From an uncultured bacterium (GTDB taxonomy: Bacteria; Bacillota; Clostridia; Lachnospirales; Lachnospiraceae): DNA of 64,000 bases. Made by a program: the position numbers and the translations under genes. Where the stretch lies: NCBI GenBank assembly GCA_947073545.1, contig CAMTMP010000012.1:1-64000 (forward strand), given 5' to 3'. A model generated the notes under the pieces. It was not told where the DNA came from. It searched no databases and saw only the letters and a list, made by a program, of their open reading frames with translations. Of the stretch, positions 52,484 through 61,451 are shown piece after piece (position 1 is the first letter of the stretch; every line of letters begins with the position of its first letter).

Positions 52484-53686
52484 ATGGAAAAAATTAAAAT
52501 GACTATCCCTCTGGTGGAGATGGACGGGGATGAAATGACAAGAATCCTCTGGAAAATGATTAAGGAGGAACTGCTGATTCCCTATATTGACTTGAAGACG
52601 GAATACTATGATCTGGGACTTGACTGCCGCAATGAGACGGGCGATCAGGTGACCATTGATTCCGCGGAAGCCACAAAGAAATACGGGGTTGCCGTAAAGT
52701 GTGCCACCATCACACCGAACGCGGCGAGAATGACGGAGTACAATCTGAAAGAAATGTGGAAGAGTCCAAACGGTACGATCCGGGCCGCACTTGACGGGAC
52801 GGTGTTTCGCGCGCCGATTATCGTGAAGGGCATTGAGCCCTGCGTGAAGAATTGGGAAAAGCCCATCACGCTGGCGAGACATGCCTATGGGGACGTCTAT
52901 AAAAATACGGAGATCAAGGTGCCCGGTGCGGGCAAGGCGGAACTGGTGTTTACCGCCGCGGACGGAAGCGAGATTCGGGAGACGATTCATGAATTTGACG
53001 GTCCCGGCATTCTTCAGAGCATCCACAACACGGACAAGTCTATCTCCAGCTTTGCGAAAGCGTGCTTCAACTATGCGCTTGACACGAAACAGGATCTCTG
53101 GTTTGCCACGAAAGACACGATTTCTAAAAAGTATGACCACAACTTTAAGGATATTTTTCAGGAGATTTACGACGCAGACTATAAGGAGAAATTTGACGCG
53201 GCTGGCATCGAGTATTTCTATACCCTGATCGACGATGCGGTGGCTCGCGTGATGAAGGCAAAAGGCGGCTTTATCTGGGCTTGTAAGAACTATGACGGCG
53301 ACGTGATGAGCGATATGGTGTCCTCCGCCTTCGGTTCTCTTGCGATGATGACTTCCGTCCTTGTATCGCCCGATGGGGTTTACGAGTACGAGGCGGCCCA
53401 CGGTACGGTGCAGAGACACTATTATAAGCATCTGGCAGGGGAGGAGACTTCCACCAACTCCGTTGCAACCATTTTCGCATGGACCGGCGCCCTCAGAAAA
53501 CGCGGCGAGCTGGACGGGAACAAAGAGCTGATGTCTTTTGCGGATAAGCTGGAAAAGGCGACGGTTACCACCATTGAAAGCGGCAGGATGACAAAGGATC
53601 TCGCGCTGATTACGTCTATGAAGGATGTGACGGTTTTAAACAGTGAGGACTTTATTAAGGAAATCAGAAAGACCTTAGAGGCATGA
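52484..53686 (+). CDS. icd: NADP-dependent isocitrate dehydrogenase (eukaryote-like type)
   Basis: 400 residues, similar to the type II dimeric NADP-IDH of eukaryotes and some bacteria. Oxidises isocitrate to 2-oxoglutarate. Substrate block [16 protein letters not shown]; metal-binding Asp in [29 protein letters not shown]; LTRRxx-type NADP site replaced by the family's eukaryote-type residues. No aconitase or citrate synthase near it. It follows GntR by 104 bp, likely part of a branch making 2-oxoglutarate for glutamate. Confidence 0.93.
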   Translation: MEKIKMTIPLVEMDGDEMTRILWKMIKEELLIPYIDLKTEYYDLGLDCRNETGDQVTIDSAEATKKYGVAVKCATITPNAARMTEYNLKEMWKSPNGTIRAALDGTVFRAPIIVKGIEPCVKNWEKPITLARHAYGDVYKNTEIKVPGAGKAELVFTAADGSEIRETIHEFDGPGILQSIHNTDKSISSFAKACFNYALDTKQDLWFATKDTISKKYDHNFKDIFQEIYDADYKEKFDAAGIEYFYTLIDDAVARVMKAKGGFIWACKNYDGDVMSDMVSSAFGSLAMMTSVLVSPDGVYEYEAAHGTVQRHYYKHLAGEETSTNSVATIFAWTGALRKRGELDGNKELMSFADKLEKATVTTIESGRMTKDLALITSMKDVTVLNSEDFIKEIRKTLEA

Positions 53687-53740
53687 TAAGAGTCATTGTC
53701 GGACAGCGGGACGCGGAAAGTAAAGACTGATAAAAACGGA

Positions 53741-53779
53741 GACGGAACGCAGGATAGAGTAATGAGCGTTCCGTCTTTC
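53741..53779. terminator. Terminator between convergent icd and ABC-F genes
   Basis: GACGGAACGC and GCGTTCCGTC, a perfect 10-bp stem, then TTTCT on the plus side; on the minus side the stem is followed by a T-rich stretch, so it may serve both. Confidence 0.75.
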
Positions 53780-53801
53780 TGTATTTTGGCATTTTTATGC
53801 T

Positions 53802-55748
53802 CTATTCCTCTAACGACAATTCCTCCCACCTTTCATACAGCTTTGCAAGCTCCTCCGCATTTCCCTCTTTCTCGCGGTTCAGCTCCTGCAGCTTCGCCAC
53901 ATTCGTACATACATCGGGAGAGACCATAAGCCCGTCGATCTCTTCGTTGCGATTTTCCAACGTCTCAATCCGTTCCTCGCATTTTTTCAGATCGTTTTCC
54001 CGTTTGCGCTGGGCAGCCTGCTGCTCCTTCATGGCCTTCCAGTCCTGTTTTGCAGCGGATGGGAGGCCGTCTGTTTTGCTCCCGGTGACGGCGGCGTTCC
54101 CCGTCTGGGAGGATGCAAAAGAAGCGTCGATTTTGGCAAGCTGTTCTTCCTTTTTCTCTAAATAGTAATCGTAATTTCCTAGATAGTTTGTCAGCGTCCG
54201 GCGGTTCAGGTCAAGAATCCGATGGGCCGTTTTATTAATGAAATAGCGGTCGTGGGAAACGTATAGCACGGTTCCCGTGTAAGCGCAGAGGGCATCCTCA
54301 AGAATCTCCTTGGACATAATGTCCAGATGGTTGGTGGGCTCGTCCAGGATCAGGAAGTTGGCCTCGGAGAGCATAAGCTTGGCAAGGGAGAGTCTGCCCC
54401 GTTCTCCGCCGCTTAAGGTTTTAATGGTTTTAAAGACATCTTCCCCGGTAAAGAGGAAGGCTGCCAGTGTGTTTCGAATTTCTGTGTTGTTTAAGGTCGG
54501 GTAGTCGTCCGAAATCTCCTGAAACAGCGTTTTTTCGGGGTGGAGTACATGATGCTCCTGATCGTAGTAACCGATGGCAACATTTGTGCCCAGCCGGATG
54601 GTTCCGCGGTCAGGAGGCAGAAGCTCGTTGATGATTTTCAGGATGGTCGTCTTTCCCGTACCGTTGTCGCCGATGACAGCCACATGCTCGCCCTTTTTCA
54701 GATCAAAGGACAGGTCTTCAAAGAGAGTGAGGGGACCGAATGCCTTGGACAGCCCTTCTACCTGCAGCACGTCATTGCCGCTCTGGAATTTCGGCTCCAG
54801 TGTCAGGTGCATATCCGCGCGGACCTCCACGGGTTTATCCAATACTTCCATTTTTTGCAGCATCTTTTCACGGCTCTCCGCGCGTTTGATAGATTTTTCG
54901 CGGTTGAAGGACCTAAGCTTTTCAATCACCGCTTCCTGATGTTTGATTTCCTGCTGCTGCTTCAAATAAGCGTGATAGGCGGCGGTGCGTAGCATTTCCT
55001 TTTCGGCGGCGTAGGAGGAGTAATTGCCGGAAAAAACGGTTGCAGCCGTATTGTCCAGTTCAATAACCTTGTTCGCGATCCTGTCAAGAAAATAGCGGTC
55101 ATGGGAGACGATCATCACCGCGCCTTTATAGTTTAAAAGATAAGTTTCCAGCCAGGCGATGGACTGCAGATCCAGATGGTTGGTGGGTTCGTCCAGAATG
55201 ATCAGATTCGGCTTAAGCAGAAGGAGTTTTCCAAGTGCGACTCTTGTTTTCTGACCGCCGGACAGCGTGGAAACGGATTTGCTAAATTCTTCTTCCGCAA
55301 AGCCAAGTCCCTTTAACACGCCCACAAGTTCGCTCTTATAGGCGTAACCGTTGGCGGACTCGTAAGCGTTTGTCAGAGAAGCATAGCTGTTCATGAGCTT
55401 ATCCAGAAGATCGCCGGACGCGGTCTTCATCTGCAGCTCGATTGTATGCATCTGTTGTTCCATATCGAGAATATCCTGCTTGACGCAAAGAAGCTCCTGA
55501 TAGATGGTATTTTCCCCCGAAACGGCTTCGTGCTGGGAGAGATACCCGACGGTTTTATCCTTTGCAAAGGTAACAAGCCCCTCGTCAGCGGCCAGTTCGC
55601 CCATAATAATGCGCAGAAGCGTGGTTTTGCCCGCGCCGTTTATGCCTACAATCGCCGCTTTTTCATTATCCTCTATATGAAACGATACATTCCTGAGTAC
55701 AGGAACTTCGTTAAAAGATTTATGGACATTGCTGACAGACAGAATCAT
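53802..55748 (-). CDS. ABC-F family ATPase (ribosome-associated)
   Basis: 648 residues with two ABC domains in tandem and no membrane segment: Walker A GINGAGKTT and GDNGTGKTT, signatures LSGGQKTRVALGKLL and LSGGERGRLSLAKLM, Walker B ILDEPTNHLD in both. The linker (about 245-300) and the C-terminal coiled coil (about 560-645) fit the Uup/YdiF subgroup. ABC-F proteins act on the ribosome in translation control or antibiotic protection. Divergent from rex. Confidence 0.92.
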   Translation of the reverse strand: MILSVSNVHKSFNEVPVLRNVSFHIEDNEKAAIVGINGAGKTTLLRIIMGELAADEGLVTFAKDKTVGYLSQHEAVSGENTIYQELLCVKQDILDMEQQMHTIELQMKTASGDLLDKLMNSYASLTNAYESANGYAYKSELVGVLKGLGFAEEEFSKSVSTLSGGQKTRVALGKLLLLKPNLIILDEPTNHLDLQSIAWLETYLLNYKGAVMIVSHDRYFLDRIANKVIELDNTAATVFSGNYSSYAAEKEMLRTAAYHAYLKQQQEIKHQEAVIEKLRSFNREKSIKRAESREKMLQKMEVLDKPVEVRADMHLTLEPKFQSGNDVLQVEGLSKAFGPLTLFEDLSFDLKKGEHVAVIGDNGTGKTTILKIINELLPPDRGTIRLGTNVAIGYYDQEHHVLHPEKTLFQEISDDYPTLNNTEIRNTLAAFLFTGEDVFKTIKTLSGGERGRLSLAKLMLSEANFLILDEPTNHLDIMSKEILEDALCAYTGTVLYVSHDRYFINKTAHRILDLNRRTLTNYLGNYDYYLEKKEEQLAKIDASFASSQTGNAAVTGSKTDGLPSAAKQDWKAMKEQQAAQRKRENDLKKCEERIETLENRNEEIDGLMVSPDVCTNVAKLQELNREKEGNAEELAKLYERWEELSLEE

Positions 55749-55790
55749 CTTAAATTGTACCTGACCTTTCCTGCTTAATATACACTGTTC

Positions 55791-55819
55791 AGTTTACAGA
55801 CTGGGGCGGCCCCTGTCAA
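55791..55819 (-). promoter_or_regulatory. Promoter of the ABC-F gene
   Basis: On the minus strand TTGACA (55814-55819), 17-bp spacer, TAAACT (55791-55796), about 40 bp before the start codon. Confidence 0.5.
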
Positions 55820-55867
55820 TCTTCTAATGTATTGACAGCTATTCTATACAGGCGGGGCATTACGGAT

Positions 55868-55914
55868 GCATCGTAACAGTGGCCGTGAAGCCGAAGGCTG
55901 AACTGTTACGATGC
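55868..55914. repeat. 13-bp perfect inverted repeat upstream of rex
   Basis: GCATCGTAACAGT and ACTGTTACGATGC enclose 21 bp that contain a small AGCC-GAA-GGCT hairpin. No T-run. It lies between the divergent ABC-F and rex promoters. Confidence 0.6.
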
Positions 55915-55938
55915 GGCGGTATGAACAACAGGCGGGAA

Positions 55939-55967
55939 TTGACAAAAAATTAACATAAGCGTAAGAT
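55939..55967 (+). promoter_or_regulatory. rex promoter with overlapping Rex-like operator
   Basis: TTGACA, 17-bp spacer, TAAGAT. TTGACAAAAAATTAACAT (55939-55956) resembles the Rex consensus TTGTTAAnnnnTTAACAA, overlapping the -35 and spacer, so Rex probably represses itself. Confidence 0.55.
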
Positions 55968-55990
55968 AAAAGAAGAATTTAACGGAGGAC

Positions 55991-56635
55991 ATGGTTGTGG
56001 AAGAAAAAGAAATTTCACAGGCAGTTGTGGCTCGTCTGCCAAGATATCTGCGCTATCTGGGAGAACTGCGGGACGAGGGGATCGAGCGGGTTTCCTCTCA
56101 GGAACTTTCCGATATCATGCAGGTGACGGCTTCACAGATCAGGCAGGATTTAAATACCTTCGGTGGTTTCGGACAACAGGGATACGGTTACAATGTAGAT
56201 TATCTCTATGATGAGATAGGGAAAATATTAGGGCTTAACAGGGAGCATCGGCTCATTATTGTGGGCGCCGGTCATTTGGGGCAGGCGCTTGTCAATTACT
56301 CAAACTTTGAGCGGAGAGGGTTCCTGTTCCGGGGGGTGTTTGACTGCGATCCGAAGGTTTGCGGGAAAAAGATCTGCGGCATTACAGTGCGCCCGATGGA
56401 TGAGCTGGCAGATTTTGTACGTGTAAACCGGATTGATATTGCGGTACTCACCATACCGAAGACTTCAGCGGTGGAGGTTGCGGGGAAGCTGGCCGACTGC
56501 GGGATCAGGGGCATATGGAATTTTGCGCATGTAGATCTGCGGCTTCCCGGACATATTCAGGTGGAAAACGTGCATCTGTCGGACAGTCTTATGAAGCTGT
56601 CTTATAATCTTTCCTCAGCGGGAAAGGAAGCATAA
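55991..56635 (+). CDS. rex: Redox-sensing transcriptional repressor Rex
   Basis: 214 residues. N-terminal winged helix (about 10-80: RLPRYLRYLGEL, VTASQIRQDLNTFGGFGQQGYGYNV) and C-terminal Rossmann fold (LIIVGAGHLGQALVNY, the NAD(H) site; FDCDPK). Rex dimers bind DNA at low NADH/NAD+ and release it when NADH rises, controlling fermentative and hydrogen genes in clostridia. CGGAGG precedes the ATG. The coiled-coil gene begins 21 bp later. Confidence 0.95.
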   Translation: MVVEEKEISQAVVARLPRYLRYLGELRDEGIERVSSQELSDIMQVTASQIRQDLNTFGGFGQQGYGYNVDYLYDEIGKILGLNREHRLIIVGAGHLGQALVNYSNFERRGFLFRGVFDCDPKVCGKKICGITVRPMDELADFVRVNRIDIAVLTIPKTSAVEVAGKLADCGIRGIWNFAHVDLRLPGHIQVENVHLSDSLMKLSYNLSSAGKEA

Positions 56636-56656
56636 CGTTACAGTCAGAAAGGTGTG

Positions 56657-57364
56657 ATGGGAATGTCCAGATCGGATGAAGTATTTAAAGAAGCGCTGGT
56701 GGGGAAGAAGATCCCCATTCTGACGCTTGATAATAAGTGGCACAAGCTCTTTACGCAGTCGGAGTTTACACCTGAATTAAAGGGATTGGAAAAAAATTTG
56801 AACGATCTTTTAAAACGACAGGCGAAGTTAAATACGGAGACAAAAGAGTTGAGGAAACTGAAAAAACGGCTGATGGACGAAGTCGTGATTCTGGCTGACG
56901 AAATGGGGGAACATCCCACGAAAAAGCAGGATAAGGAAATGGCGGATCACAAGCGTCTGATAGAAGAGTGCAACGAAAAGATGGATGCTTATGAGGAGGA
57001 GATGGTGGAATTGCCCAGACAGATCAGTCAGCTCAACAATCAGCTTATGCTGATAACCATGGATGTGTGTTACCGGAAACTGCAGCAAAACACGAAGGAG
57101 CTTTCGGAGATTGAGGAGTGGATCAGCGGCATACGGCGGGAACTGAAAAAAAAGGTGGTGCGCAAGCAGGAAAAAGAGGCGGTTATTAACAGGCTCTATG
57201 CGTATATGCACGATATTTTCGGTGCGGAGGTGATCGAGCTTTTCGATATGCAGTATGACCCGGAAGAAAAATACCGGAAGAAAGAGACTGCCGCGCAGGC
57301 GGTAAGCCCGGAGAAGCAGGACAAAGAGCCGGAAAAAGCAGAACAGGCAGGGAAGACGGAATAA
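56657..57364 (+). CDS. Coiled-coil cytoplasmic protein of unknown function
   Basis: 235 residues, no membrane segment. N-terminal block EVFKEALVGKKIPILTLDNKWHKLF, then a long heptad-rich coiled coil (about 40-180) and a Glu/Lys-rich tail. Widespread small gene after rex in Lachnospiraceae in my recollection; not characterised. Start is ATG at 56657 or 56663. A terminator follows. Confidence 0.7.
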   Translation: MGMSRSDEVFKEALVGKKIPILTLDNKWHKLFTQSEFTPELKGLEKNLNDLLKRQAKLNTETKELRKLKKRLMDEVVILADEMGEHPTKKQDKEMADHKRLIEECNEKMDAYEEEMVELPRQISQLNNQLMLITMDVCYRKLQQNTKELSEIEEWISGIRRELKKKVVRKQEKEAVINRLYAYMHDIFGAEVIELFDMQYDPEEKYRKKETAAQAVSPEKQDKEPEKAEQAGKTE

Positions 57365-57394
57365 AGCGCGGAGCCGGGAAGTAAGAATACATAG

Positions 57395-57424
57395 ACGCCG
57401 AAGCCTCATGGCTTTGGCGTTTTT
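57395..57424 (+). terminator. Intrinsic terminator of the rex operon
   Basis: ACGCCGAAGCC, loop TCAT, GGCTTTGGCGT then TTTT: an 11-bp stem 30 bp after the stop. Confidence 0.85.
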
Positions 57425-57563
57425 ACCGGATTTGAATATAATAATCGCAAAAGAAAAAATAAGCGGATGTGAATGCGATTGTGAATGAGCACGCGTACGA
57501 TGAAATCGGACAAAAGGCGCTATAAGAGTGCGTTTTCGAATGTGAGTAAAGGTGGGGGACGGC

Positions 57564-58745
57564 ATGTTGGAAAAATACGAGAGAGTGTATGCAGCGGTAG
57601 ATCTTTCGGCGGTTTTGGAAAATATGGAACGGATGCATGGGGCACTCTCGCCGCAGACCGGGATGATCGGCGTGATAAAGGCGGACGGTTACGGCCACGG
57701 CGCCGTGCCAATCGGCAGGGAGCTGGAAAAGCTGCCTTATGTGTTTGGCTATGCCACGGCGACAGCGGAAGAGGCGTTCGTTTTGCGAAGGGCCGGGCTT
57801 GATAAGCCGATTTTGACTTTAGGATATACGTTTCCTTACAGCTATGAAGAGATGATCTTACGAGAAATCCGGCCCGCTGTATTCCGGAGGGATACGCTTG
57901 TGGAATTAAATGTCTGTGCGGCAAAGCTGAAAAAAAAGGCGGTTGTACATGTGAAGGTGGACACGGGAATGTCACGGATCGGCATCAGGCCGGATGAAGA
58001 GGGTCTAGCGTTTATGGAATGGCTTTCCGGCCTTGAGAACATCGAGGTGGAAGGCATATTCACCCATTTTGCGAGAGCGGACGAGACGGACAAAAGAGCA
58101 GCGCTTGCGCAGTTTGCGCAGTTTACGGCGTTTGCCGGAGAGGCAGAGCAAAGAATTGGCAGAAAGATCCCGCTAAAGCACTGCTCCAACAGCGCGGGCA
58201 TTCTCACTTTGCCGCAGGCAAATCTTTCTCTCGTGCGTGCGGGTATTACGCTGTATGGTCTGTCACCTTCCGGGGAAGTGACAAAAGACATCCTTTCCCT
58301 GCGCCCTGTTCTCTCCCTGAAAAGCCATCTGGTTTATGTGAAGGAGATCGAGGCGGGTACGCCTGTCAGCTACGGGGGAACCTTTGTTGCGAAGGAGCGG
58401 ATGCGGATCGCCACTGTGCCTGTGGGCTATGGGGACGGCTATCCCAGAAGCCTTTCAGGCAAGGGCAGCGTACTGATCCGGGGAATGTGCGCGCCCATTC
58501 TCGGAAGGGTCTGCATGGACCAGTTCATGGTGGATGTGTCGGATATCCCGAGGGTATCGGAGGGGGACGAGGTAACCTTGATCGGTACGGATGGGGATGG
58601 AGAAATCACCATGGAGGAACTGGGAGCGCTTTCAGGCAGATTTAACTATGAGCTGGCCTGCGATCTCGGCAAACGGATTCCACGTGTCTATCTGAAGGAC
58701 GGAAAAATTGCGTGCACGCAAGACGATTATGGAGAGAGCCGGTAA
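57564..58745 (+). CDS. alr: Alanine racemase
   Basis: 393 residues. PLP-binding Lys in IGVIKADGYGHGA, second catalytic Tyr in SYGGTF, and VPVGYGDGYPRSL. It makes D-alanine for peptidoglycan. ATG at 57564 follows GGTGGGGG. Followed by mazF, the usual Firmicutes neighbour. Confidence 0.94.
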   Translation: MLEKYERVYAAVDLSAVLENMERMHGALSPQTGMIGVIKADGYGHGAVPIGRELEKLPYVFGYATATAEEAFVLRRAGLDKPILTLGYTFPYSYEEMILREIRPAVFRRDTLVELNVCAAKLKKKAVVHVKVDTGMSRIGIRPDEEGLAFMEWLSGLENIEVEGIFTHFARADETDKRAALAQFAQFTAFAGEAEQRIGRKIPLKHCSNSAGILTLPQANLSLVRAGITLYGLSPSGEVTKDILSLRPVLSLKSHLVYVKEIEAGTPVSYGGTFVAKERMRIATVPVGYGDGYPRSLSGKGSVLIRGMCAPILGRVCMDQFMVDVSDIPRVSEGDEVTLIGTDGDGEITMEELGALSGRFNYELACDLGKRIPRVYLKDGKIACTQDDYGESR

Positions 58746-58858
58746 AGGCGGGTGGAAAACGTATCATTATTCTGTATACGACCGAAAAAGACGGCAATAC
58801 TATTGCTGGTAACAGAAAACAGTAAGCAATAGCGAAATGTCAAAGGAAGTGTAAGGTA

Positions 58859-59200
58859 ATGAGAAGAGGAGATATTTATTATGCGGATCTGCGTCCGGTA
58901 GTGGGATCTGAACAGGGCGGTGTGCGCCCGGTTCTCATCATACAAAACGACGTGGGAAACAGGCACAGCCCAACGGTGATCTGCGCGGCGATTACATCAA
59001 AAATGAACAAGGCAAAGCTGCCCACTCACATAGAATTAAGTGCAGGAAAGTATGATATGGTGAAGGATTCCGTGATTCTTTTGGAGCAGCTTCGCACCAT
59101 AGATAAACAGCGTCTCAAAGACAGAGTCTGCCATCTCGATTCGGATATCATGCGGGCGGTAAACGAGGGGCTGATGATCAGCTTAGAGCTGGGTACATAG
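58859..59200 (+). CDS. mazF: MazF/NdoA endoribonuclease toxin (chromosomal)
   Basis: 113 residues, the standard MazF length. [47 protein letters not shown] and [13 protein letters not shown]. Cleaves mRNA at specific sites. The alr-mazF order is conserved, but relatives place a mazE antitoxin between; the 113-bp gap here holds none. AAGGAAGTG precedes the ATG. Confidence 0.9.
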   Translation: MRRGDIYYADLRPVVGSEQGGVRPVLIIQNDVGNRHSPTVICAAITSKMNKAKLPTHIELSAGKYDMVKDSVILLEQLRTIDKQRLKDRVCHLDSDIMRAVNEGLMISLELGT

Positions 59201-59214
59201 GATAAGCTGGAGAT

Positions 59215-59243
59215 TTGACACACAGGATAATAATTGATATGAT
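59215..59243 (+). promoter_or_regulatory. Promoter of the CNNM/CBS gene
   Basis: TTGACA, 17-bp spacer, TATGAT; near consensus, 55 bp before the start. Confidence 0.75.
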
Positions 59244-59297
59244 AATAAACTGAGGTTAAAGAAGTAAAAGAAGAGACAAAGGAAAGGAACGTTTCAT

Positions 59298-60692
59298 ATG
59301 GAAGACGGTGGCTCGGGCAGTAACGGCATTTTGTGGTTTGTGCTCATGCTGATTCTGGAAATGATTTTTTATGGCTTCAGTACGGCAATGCAGAACCGCA
59401 GAGGAACGGAAAAAGAGGAAAGCGGTACAGGCGGGGAAGAAACCGAAGAGCAGACGGCAAAACAGAAAAAGAAGCAGGAGAGGCTGGCTTACATGGTGGA
59501 GCAGCACGCGGCTTACGCTACGGCGACGCAGCTTGGCGTGGTGACCATCAATTTGCTGCTTGGCGCATTTATACTGTATCGGTTGAACAGCTATTTTTCT
59601 TATCTGGTATCGGATCAGGTGCGTGTCCGTTTCGGCACGCTTGTCGGATGGCAGACGGAGGCGCTGCTGGCGCTTACGGTGCCGTTTCTTGTAACGGTTT
59701 TTCTGCTGTACATAATCATGACGATCGGCGTTATGGTGCCGAAGAAAGCGGCGGCAAAACATCCGGACAAATGGCTTCATGCGCTTGTGAATCCGTTTTA
59801 TTACTATGTGCGGGCTGTATCCCCTTTCAGCAGTCTGATCTTTGTCACGTCAAAGATGGTTTTGCATTTGTTTGGCGTGCGGGATGCGGACGACCGCGAG
59901 GACGTGACGGAGGAAGAAATCCTTTCTATGGTGAGCGTGGGGCATGAGCAGGGAATCCTGCATGCCAGTGAGGCGGAAATGATCACGAATATCTTTGAGT
60001 ACGGAGACAAGGAGGCCAAGGATATCATGATTAACCGCAACAATCTCATCGGCATAGACTGCACCATGACGCTGCAGGAGGCGGCGGCTTTTATTGTGGA
60101 GGCGCATAACAGCCGTTTCCCCGTTTACGACGAAACCATAGATCATATCATCGGCATTCTGCATTTGAAGGACGTGATGCGGATGCAGATGAATGAGAAA
60201 ATGCGTAACCGTCCCATCGGAAAGATCAAAGGACTTTTGCGAGAGCCGCGCTTTATTACGGAGAAACGCAAGATCAACGATCTTTTTCAGGTTATGCAGA
60301 AAGAAAAGATCCAGATGGTCATTGTCATCGACGAGTACGGACAGACGGCGGGACTGGTGGCTCTGGAAGATATTCTGGAGGAGATTGTCGGCAATATTCA
60401 GGATGAGTATGACGAAGACGCTACCTATATCAAAGAAAGCGGGACGGATCATTATGTGATTCAGGGAATGATGCCGCTTGAGGAGCTGGAGGAAAGATTA
60501 CAGGTTTCTTTCGAGGATGAACCTTTCGACACGGTGAACGGTTTCGTGATTTCGAGACTGGAACATATCCCGGAGGAAGGGGAAGATTTCGAATTTGTGT
60601 ACGGCGGTTATACCTTCCGCATTATGGAAGTAAAGGATCATATGATACAGAACGTGTCCGCAAGGAAAAATAAAGAAGAGACAGAAGCATAA
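59298..60692 (+). CDS. CNNM/CBS hemolysin-type protein (CorC/TlyC-like)
   Basis: 464 residues. A CNNM-type membrane domain (about 1-200, helices at 10-30, 75-95, 125-150), then two CBS domains (about 225-345: IMINRNNLIGI, SRFPVYDETIDHIIGILHLKD, MVIVIDEYGQTAGLVALED) and a C-terminal CorC/HlyC domain. Such proteins export or regulate Mg2+/divalent cations. Glu-rich loop at 35-70 interrupts the membrane domain. Confidence 0.9.
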   Translation: MEDGGSGSNGILWFVLMLILEMIFYGFSTAMQNRRGTEKEESGTGGEETEEQTAKQKKKQERLAYMVEQHAAYATATQLGVVTINLLLGAFILYRLNSYFSYLVSDQVRVRFGTLVGWQTEALLALTVPFLVTVFLLYIIMTIGVMVPKKAAAKHPDKWLHALVNPFYYYVRAVSPFSSLIFVTSKMVLHLFGVRDADDREDVTEEEILSMVSVGHEQGILHASEAEMITNIFEYGDKEAKDIMINRNNLIGIDCTMTLQEAAAFIVEAHNSRFPVYDETIDHIIGILHLKDVMRMQMNEKMRNRPIGKIKGLLREPRFITEKRKINDLFQVMQKEKIQMVIVIDEYGQTAGLVALEDILEEIVGNIQDEYDEDATYIKESGTDHYVIQGMMPLEELEERLQVSFEDEPFDTVNGFVISRLEHIPEEGEDFEFVYGGYTFRIMEVKDHMIQNVSARKNKEETEA

Positions 60693-60711
60693 AGAAAGGG
60701 TGGAAAAAAAG

Positions 60712-61440
60712 ATGTCAGGACATTCAAAATTTGCGAATATCAAACACAAGAAGGAAAAGAACGACGCGGCGAAGGGTAAAATATTCACCATCATCGGTAG
60801 GGAGATTGCGGTGGCGGTGAAGGAGGGTGGCCCGGACCCGGCGAACAATTTTAAGCTGGCGCAGGTGATTGCCAAGGCAAAAGCCAACAATATGCCAAAC
60901 GATACCATCGACAGAGGCATTAAGAAAGCGGCCGGTGAAGGCGGAAACGTAGATTATAAATATGTCACCTATGAAGGGTACGGTCCCAATGGCGTGGCTA
61001 TTATCGTAGATGCGTTGACGGACAATACCAATCGTACAGCCGCCAATGTGAGAAGCGCTTTTACGAAAGGAAACGGCAGCATCGGCACACAGGGCTGTGT
61101 CTCCTTCATGTTCGATAAGAAGGGGCTTATCATCATCGACAAGGAAGAGTGCGATATGGACGGGGATGATTTGATGATGACCGCGCTTGATGCGGGTGCG
61201 GAGGATTTTTCCGAGGAGGAGGACAGTTACGAGGTCTATACCGGCCCCGACCAGTGGAGTGCGGTGGACGCGGCGCTGAAGGAAGCGGGGATAACGCCCA
61301 TTTCCTCCGAGGTGACGATGATTCCCCAGACATGGGTGGAGCTGACAGACGAGGGCGCGATTAAGAATCTGCAGAGGACGCTTGACCTTCTCGAAGATGA
61401 TGACGACGTGCAGGCGGTATATCATAACTGGGATGAGTAG
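60712..61440 (+). CDS. yebC: YebC/PmpR-family protein
   Basis: 242 residues; ATG at 60712 follows AAAGGGTGG. N-terminus MSGHSKFANIKHKKEKND and AKANNMPNDTIDRGIKKAAGE are the hallmark of YebC. Reported as transcription regulators or, more recently, ribosome-acting factors easing polyproline stalling. 11 bp before the next gene. Confidence 0.95.
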   Translation: MSGHSKFANIKHKKEKNDAAKGKIFTIIGREIAVAVKEGGPDPANNFKLAQVIAKAKANNMPNDTIDRGIKKAAGEGGNVDYKYVTYEGYGPNGVAIIVDALTDNTNRTAANVRSAFTKGNGSIGTQGCVSFMFDKKGLIIIDKEECDMDGDDLMMTALDAGAEDFSEEEDSYEVYTGPDQWSAVDAALKEAGITPISSEVTMIPQTWVELTDEGAIKNLQRTLDLLEDDDDVQAVYHNWDE

Positions 61441-61451
61441 GAGAGGGCAAT

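Noticed and set aside
58746..58858. Hidden mazE between alr and mazF
   Set aside because: 113 bp with no frame of useful length on the plus strand.
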